Shown one piece after another: positions 34,782 through 36,843 of a stretch of 36,843 nucleotides of DNA. Positions within the stretch are counted from its first letter, which is position 1. Each line of letters starts with the position of its first letter. The notes beneath the pieces were generated by a model. That model saw nothing but the letters and a program-made list of their open reading frames with translations. It did not search any database and was not told the DNA's origin. Origin of the DNA: Brevundimonas sp. UBA5713 (GTDB taxonomy: Bacteria > Pseudomonadota > Alphaproteobacteria > Caulobacterales > Caulobacteraceae); assembly GCF_002419815.1 (NCBI RefSeq), contig NZ_DIGV01000058.1, forward strand, positions 1 to 36,843. The letters are read 5' to 3'. The position numbers and the translations under genes are program-made.

Positions 34782-34970
34782 ATGCCCCGCTCCACGCGAT
34801 TCTCAGCGTTTCAGAAAGAAACGCCGAACGCTGCTCCAAACACCGCCCCCTGTTCCAGTGGGCGGTTTTCGGGCTTGGGGGCTGCGCATGACACTTGCGC
34901 ACGGTTGGCGTCACATGAGGACGGCCAGCCGCGCGTCGGTCAGGCCAATGGGGGCGTGAGTGCATGTTGA
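34782..34970 (+). CDS. Possible short leader ORF before the chemoreceptor gene
   Basis: A 62-residue frame starts at an ATG with GAGGTG just ahead (34773-34778) and stops at a TGA that overlaps the chemoreceptor ATG (ATGTTGA). The peptide is Ala/Ser/Pro/Gly-rich with no recognised domain. It runs through an intrinsic terminator hairpin, so translation could affect read-through. Coding is not established; it may be a chance frame. Confidence 0.25.
   Translation: MPRSTRFSAFQKETPNAAPNTAPCSSGRFSGLGAAHDTCARLASHEDGQPRVGQANGGVSAC
34806..34824 (+). other. Perfect 7-bp hairpin upstream of the terminator
   Basis: GCGTTTC (34806-34812) and GAAACGC (34818-34824) pair exactly around AGAAA. It lies 17 nt before a terminator hairpin, an arrangement seen in small RNAs and attenuators. 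Confidence 0.5.
34842..34869 (+). terminator. Intrinsic terminator inside the chemoreceptor leader
   Basis: ACCGCCC (34842-34848) pairs with GGGCGGT (34860-34866); after one C/T mismatch CTG (34850-34852) pairs with CAG (34856-34858) around TTC. A T-run follows (34866-34869). No established gene ends here, so it ends either a small RNA or a prematurely terminated chemoreceptor leader. Confidence 0.7.
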
Positions 34971-36843
34971 GCAGCGTTAACAATCTGAAAATCAATCAAA
35001 AACTTACGGTGACCTTTGGCGCGATCGTCGCGGCCATCGTGGTCATGTGCGTGTTGGTGTTTTTCGGTCTGACCGGCATGGAGAACGGCCGTCGTGAGCT
35101 GATGACAGCGCGTGAAGCGCAGCTTCAGGCGCAGGCTGCCGAACTCCATATGGCCCGTCAGGATGCCGCTCTGCGCGCCTACATCATGTCGCGCGTGCCG
35201 TCCGATATTGACGACGTGTCGGTCCACCGCGCCGCGTTCAACGACAGCCTTGACCGCATTGTCGCGCTGGATCCGACCGTCAAAACCGAGGTCGAGTTCG
35301 CCCGCGCCGGTGTAGAGAAATGGTTCGAGGCCGTCGCCGTCCACGGTGTTGGACTGACCAATATGGCGGATTACGACGGCGTGGCACTGCTGGATCCGGT
35401 GGTAAAAACACTGGACGATTTGGTCGCCCATCAAGCCGAGCGCGCGGCGGCGATTAATGCCGAACAGCAAAAGACGGCCAACATCCTGCGCATCCTTATG
35501 AGCGCGGGTGCGGCGCTGGCCCTGCTGATGGCCGTGCTTTCCGGTTGGTGGTTGACCAGTGCCATGGCAACGCCGCTGCGTCAGGTCACTGCGGCCATGC
35601 GCAAGCTGATTGCGGGCGATACCCAGGTCGAAATCGCAGGCGCTGAACGCCGTGACGAGATCGGTATGCTGGCCTCTGCCGTCAATCACTTCAAAAAGGC
35701 CACACAGGACAAGGCCGCGCTGGAAGCCCGCGCAGCCGCCCAGCAGAAACAGGCCGAGCAAGAGCGTCGTCTGGCTGACGCCAAGCGCGACGAGGATCTG
35801 CGTCAGGACATGATTGCCATTGGTGCACTGGCAGACGGTCTGGAGCATCTGGCGCGCGGCGATCTGACGTGGCGCTTCAATGCTGAAGTGCAGCCCAAGG
35901 CCCAGGGCCTGAAGGATAATTTCAACATCGCGATGGAAAAGCTGGAAACGGCTGTGTCGCGGGTGAACGCCAATGTGGGCTTGATCAACTCCGGCATTAT
36001 CGAGATCAGCTCCGCCTCCGATGATCTGTCGGCCCGTACCGAGCAGCAGGCCGCGTCTCTGGAAGAAACCGCTGCTGCCCTGGACCAGATCACCGCGACG
36101 GTGACCCGTACTGCCGAGGGTGCGCGTCAGGCAACCAATCTGGTCATGAATGCGCGCGGCGAGGCCCAACGCAGCGGCGCGGTCGTGACCAATGCCGTCA
36201 ACGCCATGAATGCCATCGAGTCGTCCTCCAACAAGATCAGCGCCATCATCGGCGTGATCGACGAGATCGCCTTCCAGACCAATCTGCTGGCCCTGAACGC
36301 CGGTGTCGAAGCCGCGCGTGCGGGTGATGCCGGTCGCGGCTTTGCCGTGGTGGCCTCCGAAGTGCGGGCGCTGGCCCAGCGCTCGGCGGATGCGGCCAAG
36401 GAGATCAAGGTTCTCATTCAGGCCTCCAGCCAACAGGTGGGGCAGGGCGTCAATCTGGTCGGTCAGACCGGCGAGGCTCTGCAACAGATCGTTCAGCGCG
36501 TGGCCGACATCGATAGTCTGGTGACCGAAATCGCGGCCTCTGCGCAGGAGCAGGCCACGGGTCTGGCTCAGGTGAATGCGGCCGTGAACCAGATGGATCA
36601 GGTGACCCAGCAGAATGCGGCCATGGTGGAAGAGACCACCGCTGCGGCCCACTCGCTGTCGACCGAGGCTGACACTCTGGCTGCGTCCATGGGCCTGTTC
36701 CGCGTCTCCACTCCGACTCCGATGGTTGCCGCCAGGTCGATGGCTTCCGCTGCTGCGATGCGCGCGCCTGTGTCCGCGCCGGTCGCTGCACCCGCCATGG
36801 CCCCTGCGCCCATGGCGGCACCAAAGCCCGCGCCTGTGGTCGA
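34964..36843 (+). CDS. Methyl-accepting chemotaxis protein (partial, runs off the end)
   Basis: At least 626 residues with no stop in the window. TM1 at about 17-37 is followed by a periplasmic, helical ligand domain (about 40-172), TM2 at about 174-198, a HAMP domain (about 198-250), a coiled-coil linker and a second HAMP-like segment (about 285-330). The signalling domain follows, with the hairpin tip EIAFQTNLLALNAGVEAARAGDAGRGFAVVASEVRALAQRS at about 434-474. Methylation-type Glu pairs occur in QQAASLEETAAA (361-372) and in MVEETTAAA later. The end is Ala/Pro-rich. Such receptors bind ligands in the periplasm and control CheA via CheW. No CheR-docking pentapeptide can be judged as the end is missing. 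The ATG overlaps a possible leader ORF stop. Confidence 0.95.
   Translation, partial: MLSSVNNLKINQKLTVTFGAIVAAIVVMCVLVFFGLTGMENGRRELMTAREAQLQAQAAELHMARQDAALRAYIMSRVPSDIDDVSVHRAAFNDSLDRIVALDPTVKTEVEFARAGVEKWFEAVAVHGVGLTNMADYDGVALLDPVVKTLDDLVAHQAERAAAINAEQQKTANILRILMSAGAALALLMAVLSGWWLTSAMATPLRQVTAAMRKLIAGDTQVEIAGAERRDEIGMLASAVNHFKKATQDKAALEARAAAQQKQAEQERRLADAKRDEDLRQDMIAIGALADGLEHLARGDLTWRFNAEVQPKAQGLKDNFNIAMEKLETAVSRVNANVGLINSGIIEISSASDDLSARTEQQAASLEETAAALDQITATVTRTAEGARQATNLVMNARGEAQRSGAVVTNAVNAMNAIESSSNKISAIIGVIDEIAFQTNLLALNAGVEAARAGDAGRGFAVVASEVRALAQRSADAAKEIKVLIQASSQQVGQGVNLVGQTGEALQQIVQRVADIDSLVTEIAASAQEQATGLAQVNAAVNQMDQVTQQNAAMVEETTAAAHSLSTEADTLAASMGLFRVSTPTPMVAARSMASAAAMRAPVSAPVAAPAMAPAPMAAPKPAPVV

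Larger units (their letters stand above)
34463..34963. other. Divergent intergenic region, leader of the chemoreceptor gene
   Basis: No convincing conserved gene lies in these 501 bases. The region from about 34520 to 34760 is AT-richer than its surroundings, as expected for promoters of the divergent kinase and chemoreceptor genes, and includes an inverted repeat GCCGTA/TACGGC (34695-34700, 34715-34720). From 34770 onward there is a small open frame, a short hairpin at 34806-34824 and an intrinsic terminator at 34842-34869. Confidence 0.55.

Noticed and set aside
34459..34795. Two short minus-strand frames (75 and 64 residues) in the intergenic region before the FixL-like gene
   Set aside because: They have no ribosome site or recognised motif, and the composition fits random intergenic sequence; they lie in the expected promoter area.

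Overview
The window looks like a chromosomal segment of a Caulobacteraceae-type alphaproteobacterium (Caulobacter, Brevundimonas or Asticcacaulis-like). This is inferred from the high GC content, the tilS-ftsH gene pair, a large TonB-dependent receptor beside exported peptidases, a hybrid kinase with a symporter-like sensor, and Caulobacter-style chemoreceptor features. No rRNA, tRNA, CRISPR array or insertion sequence was recognised.

Layout. (1) 1-2.8 kb: the 3' end of tilS, then ftsH, closed by a bidirectional terminator. (2) 2.8-12.1 kb: an envelope locus for peptide or acyl-amino-acid use. A TonB-dependent receptor and an exported M20-type amidohydrolase are on the minus strand. An exported gamma-glutamyltransferase and an exported zinc metalloprotease are on the plus strand. 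The divergent intergenic region carries a nested set of inverted repeats. (3) 12.1-13.2 kb: an ankyrin-repeat protein, convergent with a LysR regulator. (4) 13.2-19.2 kb: a distal valine degradation cluster. The LysR gene is divergent from mmsA, an acyl-CoA dehydrogenase, a 3-hydroxyisobutyryl-CoA hydrolase with an unexpected N-terminal module, and mmsB. (5) 19.2-20.6 kb: a small accessory patch with an AT-rich DUF5677-like gene and a HigBA toxin-antitoxin pair with two dyads in its promoter. (6) 20.7-21.2 kb: rluE.

(7) 21.3-28.9 kb: an acetate-switch module. acsA lies downstream of a DcaP-like porin. Divergent from these is a NarL-type response regulator, convergent with a symporter-type hybrid histidine kinase. 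The arrangement matches CrbS/CrbR (MxtR/ErdR), a two-component system known in gammaproteobacteria to activate acs. A perfect 7-bp dyad in the porin/regulator intergenic region is a candidate operator. (8) 29.0-34.5 kb: a minus-strand series of FixL-like kinase, FixJ-like regulator, succinate-semialdehyde dehydrogenase and MHS-family transporter, probably a carboxylate-sensing and uptake unit. (9) 34.5-36.8 kb: a 500-bp leader with paired hairpins and an intrinsic terminator, then a methyl-accepting chemotaxis protein that runs off the end.

Most genes belong to known families. I did not find a clear-cut new defence or mobile system. The more unusual points are regulatory DNA (nested dyad at 7574-7638, possible attenuator before the chemoreceptor, higBA dyads), the fused hydrolase, the alphaproteobacterial CrbSR-acs-porin linkage, and a 13-bp palindrome that encodes the same C-terminus for two convergent genes.
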